NCBI GenBank assembly: GCA_012840245.1
Contig: DULR01000092.1
Span: 1 to 41,157 of the forward strand
Reading direction: 5' to 3'
Length of the DNA: 41,157 bases
From: Clostridiaceae bacterium
GTDB lineage: Bacteria > Bacillota > Clostridia > DSM-8532
Each line of letters opens with the position of its first letter. The stretch's first letter is position 1. The position numbers and the translations under genes are program-made. Positions 25,996-36,014 of the stretch are shown here, piece after piece. The notes beneath the pieces were generated by a model, which did not search any database, was not told the DNA's origin, and worked only from the letters and a program-made list of their open reading frames with translations.

Positions 25996-28758
25996 TCAAA
26001 TCCTTACAAGCTCTATTTCTATATGATTTATCTCTTCGTTGCCTGTATTTAAATACTCTGTCGGGATCCTGACTTTTTCTCTGTTTTCGCCATAGTTATC
26101 TTCGCATATCACGACTCCGTTGAATCTGGCCTGCCCAAGCCTGTATTCACCCCAATCAAGTGCTTCTTCATTTTTGATGGTGATTTTCGTACGTTTCCCA
26201 AGGTATATGAAGCAGGCCTCAACTGTTTTGTCAGCACCAAACTGTTCTCTTACAAGTTTCGGTTCTATATAAAGCTCACCAAACTTTGGCTTTATCCCTA
26301 TAATTTCGGTTATGATGCTGAAAATAAGCCATGATCCTGATCCTGTAAGATAGTTGTAACTGCCTCTGGCAGATTTGGAGTCTATAGAAGCCGGTACGCC
26401 TGGGAATATCCGGCTGACCTCTGAATTCATGCACAGGCCAGTCAGGGTGGAGAAAACTTCATAGCCTTCTCTCACAAGATTATTATTGTAAAGCCCGTTC
26501 ATGTACTTGACTGCCATATGGTTGTACTGTCCGCCGTTTTCTCTCGTCTTGAAAGCAAGACCGAATCCACGGCCCATTATATCTATGAGACCGTAATCTC
26601 CATGGTCCGATCTTAATATATATCCGCCAAACTCATTTCTCAGATACCTGTTTACACTCTTATGTATTTCTGCTGCCCTTTTCTGGTCCGTCAATCCTAA
26701 GACCATAAGATATGCCTGAGGTGTAAGGCTTATGTTGACACCGCCGGAGGAATTCAATCCGCCAAGTCTTTCGCAGGTTTCAGTATAGTAGGCGTTATAG
26801 AAGTAATACCCTTCCCCGTCTGTTATGTACTCCTGAGAATTGACAAGATCAAAGGCGAAGTCAGCCTTCGCAGTAAGGTCATTGATAAGTTCTTCTATAG
26901 AGATTTTCACAGTTTTGCCCGAGATGCCTTTATCGAGCTTATCATAATACATCCTGAGCCTGCCCTGCTTTTGTGTATAATCGGAATAATCGACCTTATC
27001 GTTGCCGGGCAATGTATCAAAGAGGGGGATCATCTCTTCGGCAACTTCAATATGACTGTATCCCTTTTCCTTCAGTTTTTGCAGACATTCGCATATCCCT
27101 TTGAGATTGGCCGCGTAAAATGCGGTAAATTGTACCGTCTCCCCGTTGCTGCGGGCCATATCCATAGTGTCGTCCCAGTCTCCGGCTTCAAGCAGGGTGA
27201 GATTATGCACTCCTACATTGAAAAACGATGTCAGATTCTGGACCAGTATATGTTCCAAAACTGTACCATAATATATCTCTCCGTCATTTTTCCTCTGTCT
27301 GAGCCCGTATTCCGGGGTCCATGTTTTATCTGTACCCTTTCCTCTTCTGGTGATATGATCCTTAAAATAGGGCGCTTTTTCAAGGAGAATTGAAATATCT
27401 CCTGTCAGATCCATGTAGAGCCTTGTAGTGAAATAAGGCCAGACTCCATGATCCGACCAGGTCCTTCCCAGACCGCTCCTGTGTGCAAATTCACCGGGTT
27501 CATCTCCTACAAGTGTAGCGTTTGAACCATCCAGCTTTACACCATTATAATTGTTCATGATATCCTGTTTTGCACTATATGGATCTGCAATTATTATGGC
27601 AAGCAAGTCCTGCCAAAGCTCTCTCCAGTATCGCTTTCCTGTGCCATACCCGAAATCAGGCAAATAGCTGCTGCCGTAAACTTTTCTTAAGAACGGCTGG
27701 AAGTTTACCCACTTGAGAAATTTATTCAGCTTTGTATCAGCAAAGCAGAATTCAACGTTATTTACATAAGACTGCCAGAATTGCTTTGTTTCTTCTAATG
27801 AATCATCGTATTTTTTTAGGCATCCGTACCTGGCGACCCATTTTTCAATATCCTCAGGATCATCTGTTATACCCTGGATGATTATAAAGCTCCTGCTCTC
27901 TCCCGGTCTCAGCATGAAAGTCTCAAACTTTACAGCGCCAACAGCTTCTTCGCCCGTTGTATCCATATCTTCGAATCTGACCGGGCTCTTGTTCAGATAA
28001 ACAGCCTCAGGCGCTTCCATCGAACCGTTTTCTCCGATAAAATCATACATCCTTCCCCAGCCGCCTGCGGCTCTTTTACCATCCTGATCATATCCAAGGA
28101 CACAGTATCTGGTTTTGTTCTGATATGCTTTTTTCTCATCATGGATCATTATAGGATGAAGGATAACACCATAAGGGTTGGGAACAAGACGATTGCATAA
28201 GGTGCTGACATCCCTGTGATCCCTCAAATTGCTTGTGGAACGTCCATACAGAGCAACTGCATAAAAAGTGTCAAAGGAGATCGGTTCACCGCCGATATTG
28301 GTCACAGTCAGCCTTACAAGCTCGGCAGTATCGTCATTGGAGGGTACAAATATAGTATTTTCGGCTTTGACAGAATATTCAGGGCTTGTTCTGGAAATCC
28401 TGATCCAGCCAATGCCTGCATCGATCCTTACCTCTTCATTATCCTGGCCGAGAGCAGCTTTCAGATTATTTTCAGCACTGTTTCCGGAGCACGAAAACAC
28501 TCCTTTGCCTGAGATGTTCAGCCAGAAGCTTCTGCCATCTTTGCAGTGATGGAGATCCTCGGTGCTTTTCGGAATGGTCAGGTATTTATCATAGTTTAGA
28601 AGGATATCCCCCTTCATTTCAGGTGTAACATACGATTTAAGCCTGTTATTGCAAAGAGGCAGATACATTCTTGAATTTTTCACAGGGTTAAGCATGGTGA
28701 AGGAAGCGTCGTTTTTATCAGTGAACTCCCATCCATATTGATACTTTGACACAATCAT
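25996..28758 (-). CDS. GH94-like glycoside phosphorylase, substrate unknown
   Basis: This 920-residue protein lacks a signal peptide, so it is cytosolic. It resembles GH94 (cellobiose/chitobiose phosphorylase-like) enzymes: an N-terminal beta-sandwich (about 1-300), a helical linker, an (alpha/alpha)6 barrel (about 340-800) and a C-terminal beta domain. The barrel has [11 protein letters not shown] (376-386, like the GH94 R-D-x-x-Q-D stretch), [10 protein letters not shown] (433-442) and A-G-D-W-D-D-T-M (525-532), which resembles the G-D-W-N-D segment carrying the catalytic acid. GH94 enzymes invert and release alpha-sugar 1-phosphate. A GH36-type hydrolase is the alternative reading. It lies just upstream of deoB and downstream of the secreted protein gene. 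Confidence 0.82.
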   Translation of the reverse strand: MIVSKYQYGWEFTDKNDASFTMLNPVKNSRMYLPLCNNRLKSYVTPEMKGDILLNYDKYLTIPKSTEDLHHCKDGRSFWLNISGKGVFSCSGNSAENNLKAALGQDNEEVRIDAGIGWIRISRTSPEYSVKAENTIFVPSNDDTAELVRLTVTNIGGEPISFDTFYAVALYGRSTSNLRDHRDVSTLCNRLVPNPYGVILHPIMIHDEKKAYQNKTRYCVLGYDQDGKRAAGGWGRMYDFIGENGSMEAPEAVYLNKSPVRFEDMDTTGEEAVGAVKFETFMLRPGESRSFIIIQGITDDPEDIEKWVARYGCLKKYDDSLEETKQFWQSYVNNVEFCFADTKLNKFLKWVNFQPFLRKVYGSSYLPDFGYGTGKRYWRELWQDLLAIIIADPYSAKQDIMNNYNGVKLDGSNATLVGDEPGEFAHRSGLGRTWSDHGVWPYFTTRLYMDLTGDISILLEKAPYFKDHITRRGKGTDKTWTPEYGLRQRKNDGEIYYGTVLEHILVQNLTSFFNVGVHNLTLLEAGDWDDTMDMARSNGETVQFTAFYAANLKGICECLQKLKEKGYSHIEVAEEMIPLFDTLPGNDKVDYSDYTQKQGRLRMYYDKLDKGISGKTVKISIEELINDLTAKADFAFDLVNSQEYITDGEGYYFYNAYYTETCERLGGLNSSGGVNISLTPQAYLMVLGLTDQKRAAEIHKSVNRYLRNEFGGYILRSDHGDYGLIDIMGRGFGLAFKTRENGGQYNHMAVKYMNGLYNNNLVREGYEVFSTLTGLCMNSEVSRIFPGVPASIDSKSARGSYNYLTGSGSWLIFSIITEIIGIKPKFGELYIEPKLVREQFGADKTVEACFIYLGKRTKITIKNEEALDWGEYRLGQARFNGVVICEDNYGENREKVRIPTEYLNTGNEEINHIEIELVRI

Positions 28759-28920
28759 CTCTCCTATCAGGTTAGTGTTATATTAATTTTACAATTACTT
28801 CATAAATGGAATTCCAATGATGATTTTGGTGTAAGCTGCATACTCTTGTCCTGGCAGCAAACAGCAAATAATAGCATAGTCCCCCCTAATCGTTAATGTA
28901 AAACAGAGTTCATAAATCTT

Positions 28921-31900
28921 CTATCGCTCAACTACAGAAATATCATCAAATCTCATCCAAACGTCATTACCATTTGACCAGAAACCTGCAAATATGGTCA
29001 TGCTGGTGTTAGAACCTGAATTAAAATCTACTGTCAGCTGTGTATAATTAGGTAACCCCCCGAAATTGTACTCGCTGTTCACACTACCATCTGAATTCCT
29101 AACACCAAAGTAACCTCTATAATCGATGTTATTGGAGTTTTGAATCCATCCTGTCAGTCGATAGTTAGTATTAGGTTTTACTACGATAGTCTGTTTAAAA
29201 GCATTCCACGTATCAACAGCATTAGTCCTTATAAATGCATTGCTTTTTCCACTATGGGAAAATCCCAAACCAATATCAATTCCCTTATTCGTAGCAGGGC
29301 CTTCGGTTAACCATGGAGAGGAGATAAACGTTCTGCTGGTTTGCTTTTCAAAACCACCATCTTCAACCAGTTCAGCATTCTTATAAGCCAACACATTTTC
29401 AAACAAGGATGTTGAAGAGTAAGCAAACATTCCAAACTTACCACTTGTATAGCTTCTATCTATTATTTCAAAAGCTTGGACTCCGTCCAGATAGCACTTG
29501 ATTTTTGGGCCTACTGCCTCAACCTTAAGGGTGTATGTTCTGTTCCTATTGACATTGACCGGCATTGATGCAAGGACGACATAAGGTCGTTTACAAAGCT
29601 TCAGTCTTCCATCTACTACATCCAATATGAGGTCATACCCACTTGAACCAGTACCATCATTCCTAAAGGTGAGTCCGACTGCATTTCCACTGACTATCTT
29701 TACATCTCCGCTGAGCGTTAAATCGGATACCTCTGTACCGAAGGTATTCCAGGCATCACCAGTTGTAACAACTCTGGCCGATGCGCCAGGATTGCTCCAT
29801 GTACCACCGCTTTCTGTCCAACCTGTTAGATCTCCATCATTGAAGTCATCATAAATGTACATGTCCGGAATAACTGTATTCACCGTGATATTTTTGTTAC
29901 TTGTTCCTATATCTTGTGTTACCCATACCCATTTTGCATCTCCCTTGTCCTCAATGGTATAGTTGGAAATGCTCTGACCATTTACAGTTACAGAAGAAAC
30001 ATTGATGTTCTTCTCAAAGGGACCAAATCTAAACTGGACACCTGAAACAGAATCAGCTGCAGAAACAGATATCGATCCTTTGGTCGGACTTATTGAATAA
30101 TCAAAAGAAACATCGGTTTTGTCATAATTTGAACCTTTTTTATACACTACAGGCCACCGATTGACTTTTACACCTTCCCAGCTTTTCGGCACTCTGGGCA
30201 TGATGATAAGGTTATTTGTACCATAAAGAGTATCATCAATACCTGCCATAAGCCTTACATTTTTTATGGTGACGATATATTCAACCAGATTCATGTCTTC
30301 GACTTCACCGCCATTACCTACGTCGGCTCCAACTATTCCATTGTCATTTTTTGAAATTTCTCTGACAAGGAGCCATGGAGATGTTTCCTGAACACCTTCA
30401 TTACCGTGGGTAAAATTCAAATCGGTGCTGTTATAAATCAAATGGTGGAGATTTTTTTGGAGCATATCCATTCTGTCTCCCATAAGCATTGCGCTTACTG
30501 GCCAGCCACCTCGTTCGGATAAAACACCATAGTCTGTGCCGAAACCTCTGTTATGTCCATAGGCCTTCCAATCCGCCCAGAAGTTTGATGAATGGTAATC
30601 CAGCATTCTATCTACAGCAAGTCTCCATGAAAGAATGGCATCCCCTTTATATCCATAGAACATTTCTTCCTGACTTCCTACCCCGAACCAACCGGCATGA
30701 CAATTACTCACATCTGCTCCGGTATTTGTTATTGCATATCTAAAGGTATCTGCCGGCAGGATTTTGTTCAGCCAGCTGATGTTATTGCTGAGCTTAAGAT
30801 GTGTATTTATACCTTGTAACAAAGCTTCAGCATGGCTGTTCCAATTGTTCATGTCTGAAGTATTACCCATCTTGCCTGCTGCTTCAGCTCCCGCCAAAAG
30901 GGCAAAGTACGCGATAGAGTTATTATATATACCGTAACCGTATGATGTGGTCTCCCAGTTATTACCCATTATCAATTTTTTGGAAGTCTTATCTATCTCG
31001 GTACAAAAATAGTCAAGTCCTTGTTTCATTTTTGGATAAATTGCATCTGTATATGATCCGGTATAATTGTCGGTCTTCATAAGATAAGCCATTGTTGCAA
31101 ACATAATTCCCGCAGCTCCATTATCACCGGCTGCTCCCAAAGTTGGATCATAATACTCTTGTGCTGTCTTAAAGTTGGTTATTTGCTTGGCAAGATCAAA
31201 ATACCCCCATTTTGCCACTTCAAGTGCTGCAGGGGCCGCATCAGCTACCCAATAACTGTTGGCAAAAATACCGTTTGGAAGGGATGCATCAACAAAACCC
31301 GTACCTTTATCAACCATGTACTCATTGTTCCAGTACATGGTCATATTCGCAAGTTTTGTCCAGTTCTGTGCCATTTCATTACCTTTGAACACAACCCGTA
31401 AGTCATTGTCTGTGATGTGTCCATCAGTAACTTCAACCAATGCGGCAAAATCAAGCTTGTGTTGAGAAGGTATGGTGATTTTTACTGTATTATTATATGG
31501 GGCATCGTATTTCATTAAGCTGGTCACATCTAAATCGAAAATTTTTTCTCTCTTTACTGACCCGATTATCTCGTTTGAACCATCATTCTTCATATCTATG
31601 TAGCTAGTTCTTGTAACATTATCACCGATGATTCCTGTTAAAAGATAATATTTCTTTCCACTTACTGGTTGTGAATTCCAAGTGAGATATATGGTTCCAT
31701 TTTTTGCTAAAGTCGAAATATCGCCACCTACAGCAAAGCTTGTCGCAGTTCCCCCAAACTCATTGGCCATACCATCATAGTAACCAACCTGCCATACGAC
31801 CTCAGATGTATCCCATACGATATGCTTTAATCTCTCTCTCCATGGCGAAGTGGCACCCACCTCGATCCAATATATATTTGGTCCCCACCCGTCGCTCGGA

Positions 31901-32400
31901 TCAGCGTCTTCAAATTTAACATCAATATAACCGCCCGACCAAACAGAGCTATTACTGAGTGTGAACTCCCTTGCGCAATAATCACCTTCACCACTGTTTC
32001 CAGTATTCAGCATGACTACATTGTTAACACTCATCTTGACTTCACCTTTTGTAACCATTGAAAGATATAATGGTGCTGGTGTGGACGGATTAACAGGAAT
32101 GCGATAGGTAAAGTTATTTGTTCCATCTGCCCACCTTTTTGTGAGCAAGTGGCCCCCGCCATAACTACTCCATTCACTTGTAACTTTAAGCCTTTCCGTC
32201 TCAGCATTTGAACCGTTATCAATATAAAGATATTGTTCCTGTATGAATCCCGAAACTGAGCCACAGTTGATTCTAATCTGCCCTTGAGAAGGTGAATCGG
32301 TAATTTGAGCAATCACAGATGATGAAGAGCTAAACATTGCCGTTATTAGTATCGCTATAACGCAAGCTATAGACATCAAAGTTCGAACGTTTTTTAACAT
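28921..32400 (-). CDS. Large secreted multidomain protein, probable glycan-active enzyme
   Basis: This 1159-residue protein begins with a typical Sec signal (hydrophobic about residues 8-32). A strand-rich N-terminal part (about 40-340) is followed by a helical region (about 345-735) that looks like an (alpha/alpha)6 barrel of the GH15/63/78 clan type, with a W-G-Y-F-D-L-A-K-Q segment. It ends with beta domains: about 750-845, a concanavalin-like domain (850-1005) starting D-D-F-N-D-G-D-L-T-G-W, and a carbohydrate-binding-module-like domain from about 1012 (V-E-D-G-G-F-E-K). No S-layer or sortase signal is visible. I cannot assign a glycoside hydrolase family or catalytic residues with confidence. 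It is the first gene of the carbohydrate unit. Confidence 0.75.
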   Translation of the reverse strand: MLKNVRTLMSIACVIAILITAMFSSSSSVIAQITDSPSQGQIRINCGSVSGFIQEQYLYIDNGSNAETERLKVTSEWSSYGGGHLLTKRWADGTNNFTYRIPVNPSTPAPLYLSMVTKGEVKMSVNNVVMLNTGNSGEGDYCAREFTLSNSSVWSGGYIDVKFEDADPSDGWGPNIYWIEVGATSPWRERLKHIVWDTSEVVWQVGYYDGMANEFGGTATSFAVGGDISTLAKNGTIYLTWNSQPVSGKKYYLLTGIIGDNVTRTSYIDMKNDGSNEIIGSVKREKIFDLDVTSLMKYDAPYNNTVKITIPSQHKLDFAALVEVTDGHITDNDLRVVFKGNEMAQNWTKLANMTMYWNNEYMVDKGTGFVDASLPNGIFANSYWVADAAPAALEVAKWGYFDLAKQITNFKTAQEYYDPTLGAAGDNGAAGIMFATMAYLMKTDNYTGSYTDAIYPKMKQGLDYFCTEIDKTSKKLIMGNNWETTSYGYGIYNNSIAYFALLAGAEAAGKMGNTSDMNNWNSHAEALLQGINTHLKLSNNISWLNKILPADTFRYAITNTGADVSNCHAGWFGVGSQEEMFYGYKGDAILSWRLAVDRMLDYHSSNFWADWKAYGHNRGFGTDYGVLSERGGWPVSAMLMGDRMDMLQKNLHHLIYNSTDLNFTHGNEGVQETSPWLLVREISKNDNGIVGADVGNGGEVEDMNLVEYIVTIKNVRLMAGIDDTLYGTNNLIIMPRVPKSWEGVKVNRWPVVYKKGSNYDKTDVSFDYSISPTKGSISVSAADSVSGVQFRFGPFEKNINVSSVTVNGQSISNYTIEDKGDAKWVWVTQDIGTSNKNITVNTVIPDMYIYDDFNDGDLTGWTESGGTWSNPGASARVVTTGDAWNTFGTEVSDLTLSGDVKIVSGNAVGLTFRNDGTGSSGYDLILDVVDGRLKLCKRPYVVLASMPVNVNRNRTYTLKVEAVGPKIKCYLDGVQAFEIIDRSYTSGKFGMFAYSSTSLFENVLAYKNAELVEDGGFEKQTSRTFISSPWLTEGPATNKGIDIGLGFSHSGKSNAFIRTNAVDTWNAFKQTIVVKPNTNYRLTGWIQNSNNIDYRGYFGVRNSDGSVNSEYNFGGLPNYTQLTVDFNSGSNTSMTIFAGFWSNGNDVWMRFDDISVVER

Positions 32401-32440
32401 TTTCAGCCCCCCTGTCCTTCATCATAAAATACTTGTTTTG

Positions 32441-32470
32441 ATTATATAATCTATTTATTTATATTTAAAA
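32441..32470 (-). promoter_or_regulatory. Candidate promoter of the carbohydrate locus
   Basis: On the minus strand a TATAAT (32441-32446) in the palindrome GATTATATAATC lies about 40 bases before the start of the secreted-protein gene. The -35 at 18 bases is TTTTAA, a weak match, suggesting an activated promoter. The whole stretch 32401-32560 is very AT-rich, so this call is uncertain. Confidence 0.35.
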
Positions 32471-32569
32471 GTAATAACTATTGGAGGAATTTTAAATTAT
32501 ATTGGATTTTTTCATGGTATCCGGACAACTGAGAGAATATTCACACATAGAAATGATCGATCCAAAGGA

Positions 32570-32612
32570 AAAAGGGTTGCTGCCATCTGTTGTGACAACA
32601 ACCCCTTTTTTC
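32570..32612 (-). terminator. Terminator after the C39-like gene
   Basis: An AAAAGGGGTTGTTGTC... stem on the minus strand pairs with GGCAGCAACCCTTTTTCC. The AAAGGGGTTGTTG/CAGCAACCCTTTTT arms are nearly perfect, and T and A runs on both sides make it possibly bidirectional. It lies just downstream of the stop at 32625. Confidence 0.75.
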
Positions 32613-32624
32613 TTTCACACGGTA

Positions 32625-33551
32625 TTATTTTACATAAGATTTCATTATCCTTACTGCTTCTTCTTCATCTTCATATGCTGATCTCAGCAAAGATACGATC
32701 TTTGCTCTGACTTCAGGCGATGTGGCATCCTCGCTTATTTTGATCCGGAAGGCTTCCATCCAGGTATTGAAAACATCTTTATATATTCTCGCCAGCTCAG
32801 AAATCCCGGCCTTTTCAAAATATCTGCAGGCATATTCCTTCAATGCGCCATATGTGCCAAGAAAATATTCTGCGTTCCATGAAGCGGAAATATCGGGATT
32901 CTCATCAAATATCCTGATAAGTGCGGGATATGCGTCGAGCCCCTTCGCATTTTCACACCATTCTCCGCCCTTCAGATGGTTAACTGCCAGCTTCATGGTA
33001 TCACGCAATATATCCTCTTTTGATTTATCAGCTATACCGGTTATGGTCAGGACCGAAAGGATCGGAATTTCGCGTTTGCCCAAAACTTCATAAGGCATTT
33101 CCGCTTTCTCAGCGTTGATGGCCAGGGTAGCGAACATCTGCGAATCATCGTCATAGCCGGTAATAAGCCCCCATTCCGGAATGCTTATATCCCATGAAAC
33201 TGCAGGAATACCTCTGTCGATGGACTCCTTGATAATTCTGATGGCTTCAAACCGTTTTTCTTTCTCCAGACGATCCTCACCCCAATAACGCCCGACATAA
33301 TCGCAGAGCAAGCCGCCATTTCCCACCCACGGCTTTTGGCAGTCAAAGCTCCAGATGCTGGTCGCTGACGGGCATAAGTCTGAACTGACCCACATGCGAA
33401 AAGCAAAACCGCTGGTCGCCACAATATCTTCGGCATATTCAGACCATGGGCTGTTTTTTACCGCGCAGGCCAATGATTTTGCAAAAGAAAACAGATAACC
33501 GGTCGCATCCTGTATGCCGTCCCAGGTGATGTTCAGTTGTTTTTTCATCAT
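32625..33551 (-). CDS. Protein with C39/BtrH-like fold, function unknown
   Basis: This 308-residue protein has no signal peptide. Its first half has features of the papain-like C39/BtrH_N group: an early C-A-V-K-N segment near residue 29, an A-T-S-G-F-A-F-R-M-W stretch, and a strand pair I-P-A-V-S-W-D-I ... E-W-G-L-I-T-G-Y-D-D-D-S near residues 120-143, typical of the peptide-binding or transferase relatives. The usual catalytic histidine before W-G-L-I-T-G-Y seems replaced (P-E-W). The second half (about 180-308) is helical. The start ATG overlaps the stop of the AraC gene (ATGA), so they are coupled. I would call it a conserved hypothetical protein, possibly a non-catalytic C39-like protein. 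Confidence 0.7.
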   Translation of the reverse strand: MMKKQLNITWDGIQDATGYLFSFAKSLACAVKNSPWSEYAEDIVATSGFAFRMWVSSDLCPSATSIWSFDCQKPWVGNGGLLCDYVGRYWGEDRLEKEKRFEAIRIIKESIDRGIPAVSWDISIPEWGLITGYDDDSQMFATLAINAEKAEMPYEVLGKREIPILSVLTITGIADKSKEDILRDTMKLAVNHLKGGEWCENAKGLDAYPALIRIFDENPDISASWNAEYFLGTYGALKEYACRYFEKAGISELARIYKDVFNTWMEAFRIKISEDATSPEVRAKIVSLLRSAYEDEEEAVRIMKSYVK

Positions 33552-34372
33552 TCTCCCTCCAATGGTATGTAAATTTTTTCGCTGAACGTTCGTGATTCTT
33601 CGATATATGATTCGAACTCGAAGCCTTCCCTACGTCTGTATCGGCTGTTTGGCAGCCATTTGCTGTTTATATAGTCCCATGTGCGATGGATGGTGTTCAC
33701 AAAATCAAAATGGGAAGTTCGGGGGGTTGTGAAAACAGCATACAGGCCACCCTGTATCATGATCTCCACCGTGCCGTCGGTATCGCCCAGGGCATTTTCC
33801 TTTCGTATGCCAATATAATAGTCAAGCCTGTTCTCCTGCCAGTTCCAGGAGCTCACCCCATAATCCTCGCATACCTTTCCGCCTGACAGCCTTTTGGACC
33901 ATTTCCGGCTGTTATATTTGTTCCAGAAGCTAGGCGGATAGTCTTCATCACTCTTGTACGCAACCACTGCGAATGGCTCAAGATGTACAAATTCCGGCAG
34001 TAATTCAAATGGCGGTGCTTCAAATCGAATGGCTTCATATAGCTTCAGACTGTTCAGAGCTGATCTGTATTCTGTGGGCAGGATATGATGCTCTGAGACA
34101 AAAGCCCTTATGAAATTCTCCTTCGAATTGAATCCGAATTCAAATGCTATTTCGGAAATCGGTACTTCCTGCTGCATACGTTTGATGATTTCAGTCAGTC
34201 TTCGTTTTCTGATATAGTCGGCCGGTGTCAGCCCGGTTACCTCCCTGAATACACGGATAAAGTGGTAATCGGAATAGCCGGAGGCACGGGCACAGTCAGA
34301 GAGTCTGATCTCATTTTTCAGATTGCTTTCGATATAATCTATTGCCCGCATTATATGGGTCTTGTAATCCAT
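33548..34372 (-). CDS. AraC family regulator with GyrI-like effector domain
   Basis: This 274-residue protein has an AraC DNA-binding domain at the N-terminus (residues about 5-105: D-Y-I-E-S-N-L-K-N-E-I-R-L-S-D-C-A-R-A-S-G-Y-S then the F-G-F-N-S-K-E-N-F-I-R-A-F helix) and a GyrI-like/SOUL-type effector-binding domain at the C-terminus (about 118-270). This order, with the reader domain first, is the same as in Rob-like and BmrR-like small-molecule sensors. It is cotranscribed and coupled with the C39-like gene. The target is unknown; its neighbours suggest regulation of the adjacent pair. The ATG at 34370-34372 follows GGGAGGG. Confidence 0.9.
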   Translation of the reverse strand: MDYKTHIMRAIDYIESNLKNEIRLSDCARASGYSDYHFIRVFREVTGLTPADYIRKRRLTEIIKRMQQEVPISEIAFEFGFNSKENFIRAFVSEHHILPTEYRSALNSLKLYEAIRFEAPPFELLPEFVHLEPFAVVAYKSDEDYPPSFWNKYNSRKWSKRLSGGKVCEDYGVSSWNWQENRLDYYIGIRKENALGDTDGTVEIMIQGGLYAVFTTPRTSHFDFVNTIHRTWDYINSKWLPNSRYRRREGFEFESYIEESRTFSEKIYIPLEGE

Positions 34373-34637
34373 AATTACCCTCCCTTTTCAGAATATCATA
34401 CACAGGAAATAAACGGTTGATAAAAATTGCGGATCTGTAGCTTTCAATCACTGTCTTCCGCTGAACATGCCCCCGCACCGCTACATTGCGTTGAAACAAA
34501 TCAAAAAGAGAATTACAATAATAAAGAAATTATTTTTGTGATTATACCTCATGCTTTGCGGTCAAATAAAGATATAAGCGATGTATTGTGAGTTTATTTG
34601 ATTTATTAGGGTAATTCACTTTAGAAGGAGGCTTTCT

Positions 34638-35975
34638 ATGTACAAATTTAAAGAAGGATTCTACACTGACGTACGTATTGAGGATGTTTACGAAACCTCG
34701 ATACTCTATACTCTAGGAAAACTGGATGAATCCAGGGTCCGCAAATACAAGGCTGCATTCATCCGGGTCTTTGACGGAAATTTATGGTACTATTCAGCAA
34801 CTTCAGATCTTGATCAGATCCAGAACGAAATAGACAAGCTGTACCAGAATGGCAGGCCAAATCCCGACATATTGAATCATCCAATCGTGGCAGCATTTGA
34901 AGTTCACAAGGACACAAAACTGCAATATACCGGCAATAGTGTGGCAAAAACCCCAAAAAGTGAAAAGGAGAATCTTTTGAAGTCCTTTTTCCCAGTATTG
35001 AACAGTCATTCGAGCATCAAGCTCTGGAAAGCCATATATATTGACGCAAGAAAAATTTATACCATATATTCCAGTAAGGGTACAGAGCTTGTATTCGATA
35101 CCCAGCGTGCAGGATATTCACTGAGAATGTCTTTTTCAGCAGAGGATAAAACCTTCAACGAAAGCTTCCAGTTTGGTTCAAGCTGCTTTGAGGAGCTCCA
35201 GAAAGATACTGATAAGCTGGAGGAGTACATCGTAAAATGTGAAAGTTTCATGAGAAATGCCAAGTCAGTTACCCCCGGCAAATATACCGTGATCCTCTCG
35301 CCTCTTGCTGCCGGTGTTTTCGCTCATGAAAGCTTTGGTCATAAAAGCGAATCGGATTTTATGGTCGGAGACGAAACAATGAAAAAGGAATGGGCTCTGG
35401 GGAAAAAGGTGGGCTCCGACATTCTCTCAATCGTCGATTCAGGGCAAATACCAGGCTCAGGGTACGTTCCATATGATGATGAGGGCACAGCGGCAAAAGA
35501 AACTTACCTGATCAAAGACGGCATACTTACAGGCAGGCTTCACAGCGCTTCCACCGCTGCCGCTCTGGAAGAAGGGTTAACCGGAAATGCCAGGGCTATT
35601 AGCTTTGAATATGAACCCATCGTCCGTATGACCACAACATATATCAAACCTGGCAGCAAGACCTTTGACGAACTGGTTTCAGAAGTCGACGACGGATATT
35701 TGATTGAGACCATAAAGCATGGGTCCGGCTTATCCACATTTACCATTGCGCCTTCCCTGGCATACAGGATCGAAAACGGAAAAATCACCGACCCTGTAAA
35801 TATAGCTGTGATCAGTGGCACTGTATTCGAAACCTTATCGGAAATCGACGGCTTGTCCGATAAGCTTGAGCTTTTGTCTTTCGTGACCGGCGGCTGCGGA
35901 AAGATGGAGCAATATCCGCTTCCTGTAGGCTTCGGCGGCCCTTACGTCAGAGTCCGCAATATGATGGTTCAATAG
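34638..35975 (+). CDS. tldD: TldD-like metalloprotease subunit
   Basis: TldD is the zinc-containing subunit of the TldD/TldE protease, which removes N-terminal or leader residues and processes modified peptides (for example microcin B17 in enterobacteria). The metal-binding H-E-x-x-x-H motif is H-E-S-F-G-H, residues 230-235 (A-H-E-S-F-G-H-K-S-E-S-D), as expected for the active subunit. The C-terminal half contains G-Y-L-I-E and the G-G-C-G-K ending segment of the family. The protein has 445 residues. The ATG at 34638 follows AGAAGGAGG. It is divergent from the AraC gene and cotranscribed with the partner gene 27 bases downstream. No peptide precursor was seen between 34373 and 34637. Confidence 0.9.
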   Translation: MYKFKEGFYTDVRIEDVYETSILYTLGKLDESRVRKYKAAFIRVFDGNLWYYSATSDLDQIQNEIDKLYQNGRPNPDILNHPIVAAFEVHKDTKLQYTGNSVAKTPKSEKENLLKSFFPVLNSHSSIKLWKAIYIDARKIYTIYSSKGTELVFDTQRAGYSLRMSFSAEDKTFNESFQFGSSCFEELQKDTDKLEEYIVKCESFMRNAKSVTPGKYTVILSPLAAGVFAHESFGHKSESDFMVGDETMKKEWALGKKVGSDILSIVDSGQIPGSGYVPYDDEGTAAKETYLIKDGILTGRLHSASTAAALEEGLTGNARAISFEYEPIVRMTTTYIKPGSKTFDELVSEVDDGYLIETIKHGSGLSTFTIAPSLAYRIENGKITDPVNIAVISGTVFETLSEIDGLSDKLELLSFVTGGCGKMEQYPLPVGFGGPYVRVRNMMVQ

Positions 35976-36014
35976 GCTTGAATACAGGAAAATTTATAGT
36001 TTATGGAGGTTAAC

